Shown here piece by piece: positions 35,493 through 44,828 of a DNA stretch of 64,000 bases. The DNA comes from Hoylesella loescheii (lineage in GTDB: Bacteria; Bacteroidota; Bacteroidia; Bacteroidales; Bacteroidaceae). Position 1 is the stretch's first letter. Each line of letters begins with the position of its first letter. The notes beneath the pieces are model-generated. The model was given only the letters and a program-made list of their open reading frames with translations, made no database searches and had not been told where the DNA came from. Both the position numbers and the translations under genes were made by a program. The stretch is from assembly GCA_021531755.1 (NCBI GenBank), contig JADYUK010000012.1:1-64000 (forward strand), written 5' to 3'.

Positions 35493-37538
35493 ATGGCAAA
35501 CTTTGAAGAATTAGGCATTAACGCCACCCTACGCAGAGCCATCGACGAGTTAGGCTTTGTAATGCCGATGCCGGTGCAGGAAGCCGTCATCCCACAGCTT
35601 TTAGCAACACTGTCGGCCAGAGAGAACAGCCGTGAGGCATCCCCTGACGATACGGACAGCAGCACGGCTCCCACTGACGGGACATCCCAGGAGTGTGGTA
35701 CGGAGGCACCAGGCACAGAGACGTCCTCTGCCGCCGCGGCCACACCAGACACGACCCCCCACGACATCATCGCCCTGGCACAGACGGGAACAGGCAAGAC
35801 AGCCGCCTTCGGGCTCCCTCTCCTGCAGGCTCTCGACCTCTCACGCCGTGAGACACAGGCTGTCATCATGTCCCCGACACGTGAGCTGTGCCTCCAGATA
35901 AGCGACGACCTCCGCGATTTCGGCAAGTATATGGACGGGCTCCGCATCACAGCCGTGTATGGTGGCGCGCCCATCGACTCACAGATACGCCAGCTGCGCA
36001 AGGGCACCCACGTCATCGTAGCGACACCAGGGCGCCTTGTCGACCTTACCGAACGTGGTGTGGCTGATATCTCCACCGCAAGCACCATAGTGCTCGACGA
36101 GGCCGACGAGATGCTCAACATGGGTTTCTCAGAGAGCATCAACGCCATCTTCGACCAGCTGCCGCCATCGCGCCACACACTGCTCTTCTCGGCCACAATG
36201 TCAAAGGAAGTGGAGCGCATAGCACGCCAGTACCTGCACAACCATAAGGAGATTGTTGTCGGCTCGCGCAATGAGGGCGCCGAGAATGTCGACCACACAT
36301 ACTATATGGTCCACGCCAAGGACAAGTATCTTGCCCTGAAGCGCATCGTGGACTATTACCCACGCATCTATGCCATTATATTCTGCCGCACGAAGATAGA
36401 GACACAGGAGATAGCCGACAAGCTGATACGCGACGGCTACAACGCCGAGTCGCTCCATGGCGACCTATCCCAGCCACAGCGTGACCAGACGATGCAGAAA
36501 TTCCGCCAGCACACCGTGCAGCTGCTCGTGGCGACAGATGTCGCAGCACGCGGTCTGGATGTCAACGACCTCACCCACGTCATAAACTACGGCATGCCCG
36601 ACGACACAGAGTCATACACCCACCGTTCAGGGCGCACAGGCCGCGCCGGGAAGAAGGGTTCGTCCATAGCCATCATACACAGCCGTGAGCAGAATAAGAT
36701 ACGCGATGTCGAGAAGATAATCCAGAAGAAATTCACACACGGCACACTCCCCTCTCCTACCGAGATATGCAAGAAGCAGCTGTTCCGCGTCATGGACCAC
36801 ATATCAAAGGTCGACGTGGACGATGAGACAATCAATCCGTTCATGGAGGAGATACAGCGCCACTTCCAATATTTCGACAAGGAGGATATCATAAAGAAGA
36901 TTGTCATGATGGAGTTCGGCAGATTCCTTGAGTATTATGCCGACGAGCCAGACATCGAGGAGCCACAGCCAGGCAAGAAAGGCTCAAGAGACAGCCAGAC
37001 AGGACGCCGCAAAGACCGCAACGGACGCGACCGCGGACCTGAGCACCGTGCCGAGAAAGGCTACAAGCGGCTCTTCATAAACCTTGGCAAAGCCGAGGGA
37101 TTCTATCCTGGGGAGGTGATGCAGTTCATCAACCAGCATGTCTCAGGCCGCGGCAAGGGCGGACAGGCACAGCGCCAGGATGTGGGGCATATCGACCTCA
37201 TGTCCCACTACTGCTTCATAGAGGTGCCTGAGCGCGACGCAAAGAACGTCATCGCAGCCCTCGACGGCACAACATACCACGGAAGACAAGTAAGATGCAA
37301 CGCTGAGGGAGACGGTAAGCCAGAGGGGACATTCGACGCTCAGGCAAACAGACGCCGACGCCGTGACGACGGGAAACCGTTCATGAAGCCAAAGAGACAG
37401 CGCAACACACAGCGCGGAGAGTTCTCTGCCGACGACTGGCGCGACCTCATGTCGAGGGCACAGACCGAGCTGAAAGGCGACATACCCGACTTCAGCGAGG
37501 AGGGATGGGCACGCCGCAAACCACGTAAGAAGAAATAA
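35493..37538 (+). CDS. DEAD-box ATP-dependent RNA helicase with DbpA-type RNA-binding domain
   Basis: The 681-residue protein has the helicase core with Q motif (MPMPVQEAVIPQ, 24-35), Walker A AQTGTGKT (96-103), PTREL, DEAD (202-205), SAT (about 225) and HRSGRTGRAGKKG. A DbpA-like RNA-binding fold follows (about 523-600) and then a basic Arg/Lys tail. It unwinds structured RNA, probably in ribosome assembly or cold adaptation. Unusual: about 45 Ser/Thr/Ala/Glu/Pro-rich residues (about 41-88) are inserted between the Q motif and Walker A. Start fixed by the promoter 20 bases upstream. Confidence 0.94.
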   Translation: MANFEELGINATLRRAIDELGFVMPMPVQEAVIPQLLATLSARENSREASPDDTDSSTAPTDGTSQECGTEAPGTETSSAAAATPDTTPHDIIALAQTGTGKTAAFGLPLLQALDLSRRETQAVIMSPTRELCLQISDDLRDFGKYMDGLRITAVYGGAPIDSQIRQLRKGTHVIVATPGRLVDLTERGVADISTASTIVLDEADEMLNMGFSESINAIFDQLPPSRHTLLFSATMSKEVERIARQYLHNHKEIVVGSRNEGAENVDHTYYMVHAKDKYLALKRIVDYYPRIYAIIFCRTKIETQEIADKLIRDGYNAESLHGDLSQPQRDQTMQKFRQHTVQLLVATDVAARGLDVNDLTHVINYGMPDDTESYTHRSGRTGRAGKKGSSIAIIHSREQNKIRDVEKIIQKKFTHGTLPSPTEICKKQLFRVMDHISKVDVDDETINPFMEEIQRHFQYFDKEDIIKKIVMMEFGRFLEYYADEPDIEEPQPGKKGSRDSQTGRRKDRNGRDRGPEHRAEKGYKRLFINLGKAEGFYPGEVMQFINQHVSGRGKGGQAQRQDVGHIDLMSHYCFIEVPERDAKNVIAALDGTTYHGRQVRCNAEGDGKPEGTFDAQANRRRRRDDGKPFMKPKRQRNTQRGEFSADDWRDLMSRAQTELKGDIPDFSEEGWARRKPRKKK

Positions 37539-37601
37539 ACCTCACGTCCATCACCCCCTGTAACATGACAGCTCAAGGAGGGGAACATAAACTTAGAGAC
37601 G

Positions 37602-38132
37602 ATGAAAATAGCTATCTACTGCTCGGCGAATGACAATATCGCCGAAGAATACTACACAGCGACACGCGAGCTTGGAGAGTGGATGGCCCGCAACGGCCAC
37701 ACTCTCGTATGGGGAGGCGGAAGCACTGGCCTCATGGGATGCATCGGCGACAGCGTACACGACAACGGCGGGCAGACCATAGGCATGGTCCCGAGAGCCC
37801 TCGAGCATACAAACCGTGTCTCAGAACATATCGACGTCTATTTCCCATGTGACGGACTGGCTGACAGGAAAGAGCTGATGACCGCCCACTCAGATATCGC
37901 CATAGCCCTGCCAGGAGGCATAGGGACACTCGACGAGATATTCTCACAGGCCGGAGCGAACACAATAGGATTCCACAAGAAGAAGGTCATCCTGTATAAC
38001 ATAGCCGGATTCTGGGACACCACGATTGTCCTCCTCGACCATCTCCAGGCAGAGAACATGGTGCGTGGCGACTGGCGTGACATGATTGCTGTGGCTGAGA
38101 CAATAGGCGACATAGAGGCCTTGATAGGCTGA
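37602..38132 (+). CDS. LOG family protein (TIGR00730 type)
   Basis: The 176-residue Rossmann-type protein shows the GGGSTGLMG segment near residue 45 and the family motif PGGIGTLDEIF. LOG proteins are nucleotide phosphoribohydrolases that release a base from a nucleoside monophosphate; in bacteria the natural substrate is often unclear. It lies 63 bases after the helicase gene and 78 before a thioesterase gene, all on the same strand, so a shared transcript is possible. Confidence 0.88.
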   Translation: MKIAIYCSANDNIAEEYYTATRELGEWMARNGHTLVWGGGSTGLMGCIGDSVHDNGGQTIGMVPRALEHTNRVSEHIDVYFPCDGLADRKELMTAHSDIAIALPGGIGTLDEIFSQAGANTIGFHKKKVILYNIAGFWDTTIVLLDHLQAENMVRGDWRDMIAVAETIGDIEALIG

Positions 38133-38210
38133 CAGCCGCCCCGTCACAGTCAGGCCAAGCCTTCCCTCACCATCCCCACAAACGGCAAACAAGAACTGCG
38201 AATAAAGAGA

Positions 38211-38615
38211 ATGACATACCATTTTGAGACAACAATGCAGGTGCGCGATTATGAGTGCGACCTGCAGGGCATAGTGAACAACGCAAACTATCTGCACTAT
38301 GCCGAGCATACGCGACACCTCTTCCTTAAGCAGCAGGGTGTCTCTTTCGCCGCTATGCACGAGGGCGGCGAGGACGCTGTCGTGGCACGCATGACTCTCC
38401 AGTACAAGACACCGCTGCGCTCAGAGGACACCTTCCGCTCATGCCTAAGGATAAAGAAGGAGGGTGTGAAGTATATCTTCTACCAGGACATCTACCGCAT
38501 GAGCGACAACAAGCTCTCGTTCCGCGGACAGATAGAGGTCGTGTGCCTTGTCAACGGACGCCTCGCCGAGAGCCCCACATGTGACAAGGCATTCGCCGAA
38601 TACCTCTCCGAGTGA
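38211..38615 (+). CDS. Acyl-CoA thioesterase, YbgC-like hot-dog fold
   Basis: The 134-residue protein matches the 4-hydroxybenzoyl-CoA thioesterase/YbgC family: VRDYECDLQGIVNNANYLHYAEHTR holds the catalytic Asp/Asn region (about 12-30), followed by hot-dog beta strands. It hydrolyses acyl-CoA thioesters in the cytoplasm. Linked genes of this kind often precede dprA in Bacteroidales. Substrate unknown. Confidence 0.88.
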   Translation: MTYHFETTMQVRDYECDLQGIVNNANYLHYAEHTRHLFLKQQGVSFAAMHEGGEDAVVARMTLQYKTPLRSEDTFRSCLRIKKEGVKYIFYQDIYRMSDNKLSFRGQIEVVCLVNGRLAESPTCDKAFAEYLSE

Positions 38616-38675
38616 ACATCATCCACCATCTCCACCTGAATCATGCCATGCCCCAGGCCATAACAGCATCACAAC

Positions 38676-39791
38676 GTGGAATATCTCTTAGCATTACAAC
38701 GCCTCGCCTTCTTCTACCCAGAGCAGGCCATCGAGCTTATCCAGGCAGCAGGCACAGCCTCTGAGGTGTATGCCTCACGCCAGGACCTCTGCATGTCGCT
38801 CCATCTGCCTCCCAGCCTCGCACGTAACATTCTCGGCGACTGGGACACGGCCTTGCGCTGGGCCAGCGAGGAGATGGAATGGTGCGAGCGTAAAAAAATA
38901 GGCATCATAGCCTACGGCAGCGACAATTATCCACATAACCTCCTCTCATGCGGCGATGCCCCTCTGGCTCTCTTCTATAGGGGCACAGCCGAGCTGAACA
39001 GCCCGCACATAGTGTCTGTCGTAGGCACACGCGACGCCACACCCTACGGCGATGACATGACGCGCAGCCTTGTCTCACGTCTCCGGGAGCTTGTCCCCGA
39101 CACGCTGGTCGTCAGCGGCCTGGCCTATGGTATCGACGTCACAGCCCACAAGGAAGCCCTGAGGGTTGGGGCGGACACGATAGGTGTCCTCGCACACGGG
39201 CTCGACACGATATACCCGGCGGCCCACCGCAGTGTGGCACGCGATATCATATCTCATGGCGGACTGCTCACGGAGTATCCCTCGAAGACACGCGGGGAGA
39301 GACAGAAATTCCTCCACCGCAACCGTATTGTGGCAGGCATGGCAGACTGTACAGTGGTAGTAGAGTCGAAGATACATGGCGGGAGCCTCGTCACAGCACG
39401 CCAGGCAGGCGAGTATGGGCGTGAGGTGTATGCCTTCCCCGCCCGTGTCGGCGACATCACGTCAGAGGGATGCAACAAGCTCATACGCGACAACAAGGCG
39501 AGACTGATAACATCGGCCGACGACCTTGTGAGCCTTATGGGATGGCACACGACAGAGGAGGTAGCTGAACGCAGGGCACAAGGCATAGTGCCATCACTCT
39601 TCCCCAACCTCTCGCCTGAGCAGAAGGCAATAGTTGACGCTCTCCGCGACGGTGACCTGCAGCAGAACACTCTCGCCACGAAGATACAGATGCCAATAGG
39701 CAAAGTGTCGGCGCTGTTGTTCGAGATGGAGATGGAGGGCATAGTAAAAGCTTTTGCCGGAGGAGTGTATCATCTCGTGACAGTGGTTTAG
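38676..39791 (+). CDS. dprA: DNA-processing protein DprA
   Basis: The 371-residue protein has an N-terminal helix-hairpin-helix/SAM-like part (1-80), the Rossmann-fold DprA domain with VVGTRDATPYG, SGLAYGIDVTAHKEAL, GLDTIYPAAHR and FLHRNRIVAGMADCTVVVE, and a C-terminal winged-helix (about 305-371). DprA loads RecA onto incoming single-stranded DNA in transformation. The start codon is GTG at 38676; no better ATG is seen upstream. It lies 52 bases before dusB on the same strand. Confidence 0.94.
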   Translation: MEYLLALQRLAFFYPEQAIELIQAAGTASEVYASRQDLCMSLHLPPSLARNILGDWDTALRWASEEMEWCERKKIGIIAYGSDNYPHNLLSCGDAPLALFYRGTAELNSPHIVSVVGTRDATPYGDDMTRSLVSRLRELVPDTLVVSGLAYGIDVTAHKEALRVGADTIGVLAHGLDTIYPAAHRSVARDIISHGGLLTEYPSKTRGERQKFLHRNRIVAGMADCTVVVESKIHGGSLVTARQAGEYGREVYAFPARVGDITSEGCNKLIRDNKARLITSADDLVSLMGWHTTEEVAERRAQGIVPSLFPNLSPEQKAIVDALRDGDLQQNTLATKIQMPIGKVSALLFEMEMEGIVKAFAGGVYHLVTVV

Positions 39792-39843
39792 CCACACACA
39801 ACAAACAAGGCAGCGACGGCTGACAAAACGAAACAGACAAACA

Positions 39844-40884
39844 ATGAAGATAGGAACGATTGACCTTGGCGAGCGGCCCCTTCTGCTCGCCCCGATGGAG
39901 GATGTGACAGACATTGGATTCCGCCGTCTGTGCCGCGAGCAGGGTGCGGCGATGGTTTACAGCGAGTTTGTGGCAGCAGAGGCTCTCGTGCGCTCTGTCC
40001 GCTCGACACTCCAGAAGCTGACGATAGCCGACGACGAGCGGCCCGTAGGGATACAGATATACGGCCGCGATGCCGACGCTGTCGTAGAGGCAGCACGCAT
40101 CGTGGAGGACCATGCCCATCCCGATGTCATAGACCTCAACTTCGGATGCCCTGTGAAGAAGGTAGCCGGGAAGGGCGCTGGGGCAGGCATGCTGCGCAAT
40201 ATCCCTCTCATGCTCGATATCACCCGCCGTGTCGTCGACGCTGTAAAGACCCCTGTCACGGCAAAGACACGATTGGGATGGAATAGCGACGAGCTTGTCA
40301 TAACCACACTCGCCGAGCAGCTGCAGGACTGTGGCATACAGGCTCTCACCATACATGGCCGCACAAGGGCACAGATGTACACGGGCGAGGCTGACTGGAC
40401 GCTGATAGGCGAGGTGAAGCGCAACCCGCGCATACACATACCCATCATTGGCAATGGAGACATAACATCGCTCGAGAAGGCTGACGAGGCCTTCGACAGA
40501 TATGGCGTTGACGCCGTCATGATAGGCCGCGCGACATTCGGATGCCCATGGTTCTTCAACCGCAACACGCTGTCGCTGGCAGAGCGGATGCACCTGCTCA
40601 GGAAACAGCTACAGATAAACATAGAGCGTCTGACAGCCGACGCCGTGAGCCGTAATGACGAGCGTGACATTCAGATGGCGGAGCTGAGAGGCATCCTGCA
40701 CACACGCCGCCACCTCGCCGCGACGCCATTGTTCAAGGGGATACCTGACTTCCGCCAGACTCGCATAGCGATGCTGAGGGCAAACACCCTCGCCGAACTG
40801 AACCCCATCCTCGACGAGGCAGAGCGCAGGGTCATGGAATATGAGGCGGGACTGGTAGCCAAGAGGGAGACAGAAGAGGCATAA
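39844..40884 (+). CDS. dusB: tRNA-dihydrouridine synthase
   Basis: The 346-residue flavoprotein shows APMEDVTDIGFR at the N-terminus, the DLNFGCPVKKV loop with catalytic Cys, GKGAGAGML, TIHGRTRAQMYTG, and IPIIGNGDI. It reduces specific uridines in the tRNA D-loop using FMN and NADPH. The name dusB rests on best resemblance among Dus subfamilies. It is last in the rightward helicase-LOG-thioesterase-dprA group and is followed by a very strong terminator. Confidence 0.93.
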   Translation: MKIGTIDLGERPLLLAPMEDVTDIGFRRLCREQGAAMVYSEFVAAEALVRSVRSTLQKLTIADDERPVGIQIYGRDADAVVEAARIVEDHAHPDVIDLNFGCPVKKVAGKGAGAGMLRNIPLMLDITRRVVDAVKTPVTAKTRLGWNSDELVITTLAEQLQDCGIQALTIHGRTRAQMYTGEADWTLIGEVKRNPRIHIPIIGNGDITSLEKADEAFDRYGVDAVMIGRATFGCPWFFNRNTLSLAERMHLLRKQLQINIERLTADAVSRNDERDIQMAELRGILHTRRHLAATPLFKGIPDFRQTRIAMLRANTLAELNPILDEAERRVMEYEAGLVAKRETEEA

Positions 40885-40962
40885 CACCTTAACCATGCAC
40901 TGCTGAAAGCATAGCCAAGGACAAACCCCAGCACCCCCAGACAATATACATCAGATACGGAG

Positions 40963-41044
40963 AGAGGTCTCCTGACAGGAAGGAAAGCAGCAAAAGGCGT
41001 AATGCCTCACGGCTCTTCTTCCTGTCAGGAGACCTCTGTTTTTT
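40963..41044 (+). terminator. Strong terminator after dusB
   Basis: A perfect 20-bp inverted repeat (40963-40982 with 41018-41037) is followed by TTTTTT (41039-41044). The arms are AGAGGTCTCCTGACAGGAAG and its complement. Confidence 0.92.
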
Positions 41045-41134
41045 CTCATATGGATATGGGCAGCGAGGGCCACATGTCATGTTTTAATGAGTTTATTCCC
41101 ACGCCTTAATCTCACACAGACAGCATTCTGCACA

Positions 41135-42364
41135 TCACAACTGGCTAACAGCGTCTCTCAGCTGTCTCAGTGCCTGCTCCAGGACACTACGCTGTGTGCC
41201 GACATTCATGCGCATGAAGCCGTGTCCCGGGCTGCCAGTCGCTACCCTGTCGAAAGCCTCTCCGCCAAAGAATATCTCGCCGTCGTTAAGGGCCAGGCGG
41301 GCCTTGTCGACGAAGAGGCTGAGGAGACTGTCGTGGTCAAGCCCCAGCTGCCGGCAGTCGAGCCATACGAGGAACGATGCCTGGGGTCTCAGAGGCTTTA
41401 TCTGCGGGATATTCCGTGAGCAGTAATCTACGACGAAATCGATATTCCCCTCGACATAACGGAGCATCTGCCTGCGCCATTCCTCGCCGTTGCGGAATGC
41501 CGCAATGGTCGCTATTGGCGCGAAGAGTGTTGGCTCATTCAGCTCGTTCACCTGGAGCCACGAGTAGAAGCGGCGGCGTATGGTGTCGTCAGGGACGATG
41601 GCGAACGACGATGTCAGGCCTGCTATGTTGAATGTCTTTGTGGGCGCCATGAACGTTATGCTGTTGTCCGCGGCCTCCTGGCTGACTGTGGCGAAGGGTG
41701 TGTGACGGTTGTCCCACAGGGCCATGTCGCAGTGTATCTCGTCGCTGATGACAATGATGCCATGCTCTGCACAGAAATGTGCGAGGCGGCTGAGAGTCTC
41801 TCTGTCCCAGCAGATGCCGGCGGGATTATGTGGATTGCTTATGATGAGCAGGCGCACTCTGCCAGCCGCGTTAGCATTGAACTCGCCGACAAGAGTCTCC
41901 AGTCCGTCGATATCCATATCATAGCTGCCGTCCTCCCTCTCTATGAGTGGATTCTGCAGCAGCTTTCTGCCGTTGCCCTCAGTGGTGAGGCGGAAGGGGT
42001 GGTAGACGGGCGGCTGTATGACGACAGCGTCTTCCTTATCGCAGAAGACATTGATGGCGAAGCCTATCCCCCTTACTATTCCCGGTATGAATGTCAGCCA
42101 CTCGCGTCTCAGCCGCCATGCGTGGTGGTCTCTGACCCAGTCTATTATGCTCGGCCAGAAGTCGGCGGGCTCAACGGTATATCCATAGAGCGAGTGGTCG
42201 AGGCGTTGTCTCAGCGCCTCTGTGATGAATGGCGGTGTCTCCCAGTCCATATCTGCCACCCATAGCGGCAGCAGGTCTTTGCGTCCCCATCGTGGCTGTA
42301 GCGCCTCGTGCTTGAGGTCTCCACTGCCCGAGCGGTCGACAGGTTTGTCAAAATCGTATATCAT
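41135..42364 (-). CDS. MalY/PatB-type PLP-dependent C-S lyase/aminotransferase
   Basis: The 409-residue fold-type I PLP enzyme matches the MalY/PatB family: WVADMDWETPPF (35-46), SNPHNPAG (176-183), SDEIHCDM (207-214) and the PLP-lysine Lys243 in APTKTFNIAGL. These enzymes cleave cystathionine or cysteine S-conjugates (beta-lyase), and some modulate regulators. Its ATG overlaps the stop of an upstream gene remnant (ATGA at 42364-42361), so it was once translationally coupled to a Cys/Met-metabolism lyase, supporting a sulfur amino acid role. Confidence 0.9.
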   Translation of the reverse strand: MIYDFDKPVDRSGSGDLKHEALQPRWGRKDLLPLWVADMDWETPPFITEALRQRLDHSLYGYTVEPADFWPSIIDWVRDHHAWRLRREWLTFIPGIVRGIGFAINVFCDKEDAVVIQPPVYHPFRLTTEGNGRKLLQNPLIEREDGSYDMDIDGLETLVGEFNANAAGRVRLLIISNPHNPAGICWDRETLSRLAHFCAEHGIIVISDEIHCDMALWDNRHTPFATVSQEAADNSITFMAPTKTFNIAGLTSSFAIVPDDTIRRRFYSWLQVNELNEPTLFAPIATIAAFRNGEEWRRQMLRYVEGNIDFVVDYCSRNIPQIKPLRPQASFLVWLDCRQLGLDHDSLLSLFVDKARLALNDGEIFFGGEAFDRVATGSPGHGFMRMNVGTQRSVLEQALRQLRDAVSQL

Positions 42365-42635
42365 GATAGTGCCTGTTTTATGTCGTTGATGATATCCTCG
42401 CTGTCCTCAAGGCCGATGCTGAGCCTTATTGTCGTGGGGTAGACATCCATGGCGGCTTTCTCCTGAGGCGAGAAATTGCCGAAGATTGTCGAGTAAGGAT
42501 GTATGGCGAGGGTCTTGTTGTCGAAGAGGTTTGTCGCCCTCCTGATGAGTCTCAGGGAGTCAAGGAAGTCATAGCATGCCTGCTCGCTGTCGAGGTCGAT
42601 GGTTATCATGCATCCGCTCAATGGCCGAGTCGTGA
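42361..42635 (-). pseudogene. C-terminal remnant of a Cys/Met-metabolism PLP lyase (O-acetylhomoserine sulfhydrylase-like)
   Basis: About 85 codons match the C-terminus of this enzyme family (SGCMITIDLDSEQACYDFLD, NLFDNKTLAIHPYST, YPTTIRLSIGLED). The intact family has about 400-430 residues, so the whole PLP-binding domain is gone. The open frame runs to an ATG at 42654, but the first about 10 codons are unrelated and come from repeat DNA that starts near 42640. The remnant's stop overlaps the MalY-type gene's start, showing the former two-gene operon. Confidence 0.75.
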
Positions 42636-42639
42636 CAGA

Positions 42640-42735
42640 GGAAGGCAAAGTCAACCGACGTCAAGCTGAGAGCCATGAGTTTGCTTAATGGCTCTCAGCT
42701 TGGCATCGGTTTCTAACGGTCGCGCCTCTCCTGTG
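42640..42735. repeat. Dispersed repeat element with perfect 15-bp hairpin at pseudogene junction
   Basis: CAAGCTGAGAGCCAT (42662-42676) pairs perfectly with ATGGCTCTCAGCTTG (42688-42702) around 11 bases, followed by CATCGGTTTCTAACGGTCGCG and a CTGTGGAC end. Parts match the elements at 983-1049 and 23243-23320; here two half elements face each other. Confidence 0.75.
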
Positions 42736-42859
42736 GACAGAAGTTCTTTGCTTTATTATTCGCTCTTCCGTTATACTGTATAGCAGGGTAAACAAAGACC
42801 ACTATATCAAGGTCTTTAGAATATTTACCGGACAGTAGTATTTTTTGTGAAGCGCATCA

Positions 42860-44608
42860 TCATTTTGTGAAGCGTATCCAGTCGACATCGAGGAATGCTC
42901 CGTCGTTCATCTTCGTCGGGCGGCAGTTGAAGAATCCCACTTTCGCGCCTATCCACTTACCTTCCTTTACGAGGAAAGGCTCTCCGGCGCGCTTGAATGT
43001 CTTCCCGTCGAGGCTGTACTCAAACTGTGCGTGAGACTTGATGCTGTTGCCTGTGCCGCTGCTCTTCACCTTCATGCGCACAAGGATATAGTCTGTGGCA
43101 AGGCGTGGCTGTGGAATATCGTCGACAGCATACTTCTGGGTGTATGGCTTCTCCAGAGACTTCAGCTCGACAGGTATCTCCATGATGGTCTCCTCGGCCT
43201 TGCCGTTGAAGGCGCCACGGCAGACGACATATCTCATGACACAACCTTCCTTCGTCGACACGAGCTTCAGGGCGGCATAGTCCTGGCCCTTCAGTATGAA
43301 GCCGGCTTCCTCGCCCTTGGCCTTGTTGCCGGGGTTGGGGATGAAGCGGAGACGTGCCGTGCAGGTGAAATTCTCTGTCGGGAGCTTCTGCAGGAGGGTG
43401 TTCTGCATGTCGCTGAGATTGCGGTAGCCCTCGGGCTGCTGCACACCATAGAGGCGCAGGCGCGACTTGGCGGCGTCGCAGAAGTACCAGTAGTGTGAGT
43501 AAGGCCCCTCAAACTGCCACTGCAGACCTAACTTTGTCGACGAGAACTCGTCGTCCTCGTTGGGTTGGAATACTCCGCTCGACTTCAGGTCTGGCTTCTT
43601 CCATACAGAGACAGGGTCGCCACAGCCGTCATTGTCCTTGTCGTCGCCGATGACGAGCCAGTCGTCAACCCAGCGTGCGGGCTGCAGGTGGACAACGCGT
43701 CCGTAGGCATGCTTGTCCTGGAAGTGGAGGAACCAGTGCTCGCCCTTCGGTGTGTCTACCCATGCTCCCTGGTGGGGGCCGTTGACCTTCGATTTGCCTT
43801 GTGCCATGCCGACATACTCCTCGTATGGGCCGAAGGGGTCCTTAGAGCGCAGTATGACCTGCCATCCGTACTTCACACCTCCTGCCGGCGACATGATGTA
43901 GTAGTATCCGTTGCGCTTGTAGAGCTTTGTTCCCTCGATGGTTGGCTGGTCCTCATGTCCGTCGTATATTATCCTCGCGGGGCCTGTCACATGGCTGCCG
44001 TCGGGAGAGAGGGGAGCCATGAAGAGGACAGACTTTATCCCCGCACGCGAGCCGGCACAGCCGAAAGAGAGGTATGCCTTGCCGTCGTCGTCCCACAGTG
44101 GGCAGCAGTCAATCATCCCCTTGCCCTTCAGCACCCACTCCACAGGGCTCCACTGTCCGCGGGGGTCCTGCGTCTTGGTCATGAAGAGGCCCTGGTCGGG
44201 GTCGCCACAGTATATGTAGAACCACCCGTCATGATAGCGGATGGATGGCGCCCAGACATAGTTGCCGTGCTGCACGCGGCGTTTCCAGTCGAGGTCTGTG
44301 CCCTTATACTCGGGCAGGACAGGATAGTCGTCGGTCAGAGCCGCACCGATAAGCTCCCAGTTGACGAGGTCTGTGCTGTGGAGAATCTGCAGGCCGGGGA
44401 AGCAGGCGAAGCTCGACGAGGTCATGTAATAGTCATCCCCGACACGGCAGACATCAGGGTCAGAATAGTCAGCGTCGATAACCGGATTGCGGTATTTCCC
44501 TCCGCTGACATTGGGGTTCCATGTCTTTGAGGGTGTCTGGGCGGCAGATGGCGATGGCAAAGCCAGGGCAGCCGCTGCAAGAAGCGTGATAAGGTTCTTT
44601 CTAGTCAT
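42860..44608 (-). CDS. Glycoside hydrolase family 43 beta-xylosidase/alpha-arabinofuranosidase
   Basis: The 582-residue enzyme has a signal peptide (to about residue 23), an N-terminal GH43 five-bladed propeller (about 35-340) with base Asp in NPVIDADYSDPDVCRVGDDY (the YSDPDV site), the transition-state Asp region MIDCCPLWDDDGKAYL and acid Glu in TIEGTKLYKRNGYYY, and a C-terminal concanavalin-like beta-xylosidase domain (about 365-580). It resembles subfamily 12. It cuts xylose or arabinose from xylan or arabinan fragments. Its predicted transcript leader of about 112 bases contains a 22-bp tandem repeat. No SusCD is adjacent. Confidence 0.93.
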   Translation of the reverse strand: MTRKNLITLLAAAALALPSPSAAQTPSKTWNPNVSGGKYRNPVIDADYSDPDVCRVGDDYYMTSSSFACFPGLQILHSTDLVNWELIGAALTDDYPVLPEYKGTDLDWKRRVQHGNYVWAPSIRYHDGWFYIYCGDPDQGLFMTKTQDPRGQWSPVEWVLKGKGMIDCCPLWDDDGKAYLSFGCAGSRAGIKSVLFMAPLSPDGSHVTGPARIIYDGHEDQPTIEGTKLYKRNGYYYIMSPAGGVKYGWQVILRSKDPFGPYEEYVGMAQGKSKVNGPHQGAWVDTPKGEHWFLHFQDKHAYGRVVHLQPARWVDDWLVIGDDKDNDGCGDPVSVWKKPDLKSSGVFQPNEDDEFSSTKLGLQWQFEGPYSHYWYFCDAAKSRLRLYGVQQPEGYRNLSDMQNTLLQKLPTENFTCTARLRFIPNPGNKAKGEEAGFILKGQDYAALKLVSTKEGCVMRYVVCRGAFNGKAEETIMEIPVELKSLEKPYTQKYAVDDIPQPRLATDYILVRMKVKSSGTGNSIKSHAQFEYSLDGKTFKRAGEPFLVKEGKWIGAKVGFFNCRPTKMNDGAFLDVDWIRFTK

Positions 44609-44613
44609 TAGTT

Positions 44614-44679
44614 TTTAGATTTATGGTTTTATTTCTTTAGATTTATGGTTCTATATCTTTAGATTTATGGTTTTATATA
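44614..44679 (-). repeat. Tandem repeat, 22-bp period, three copies, in the GH43 leader
   Basis: Units 44614-44635, 44636-44657 and 44658-44679 all begin TTTAGATTTATGGTT (plus strand) and differ at only two or three bases. The array starts five bases upstream of the GH43 start codon and lies inside its predicted transcript. Confidence 0.93.
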
Positions 44680-44724
44680 CGACATGCTGCCAGATGTAGG
44701 GTAAAGGATAGCCGTTGACATGCG

Positions 44725-44732
44725 CAAAGTTA
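44725..44732 (-). promoter_or_regulatory. GH43 gene promoter -7 element
   Basis: TAACTTTG on the minus strand fits TAnnTTTG; transcription would begin near 44720. Confidence 0.55.
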
Positions 44733-44828
44733 CAAAAATTCCTTGACAAGCCACCAACACCCCACCACTTTTCTATGTGGATAAACATTATTTATTATAT
44801 AGAAACGAGTAAATTGGAAAAAACTTTG

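Noticed and set aside
35405..36298. Minus-strand 297-codon open frame
   Set aside because: Antisense of the DEAD-box helicase N-terminal half; no recognisable domain and no promoter.
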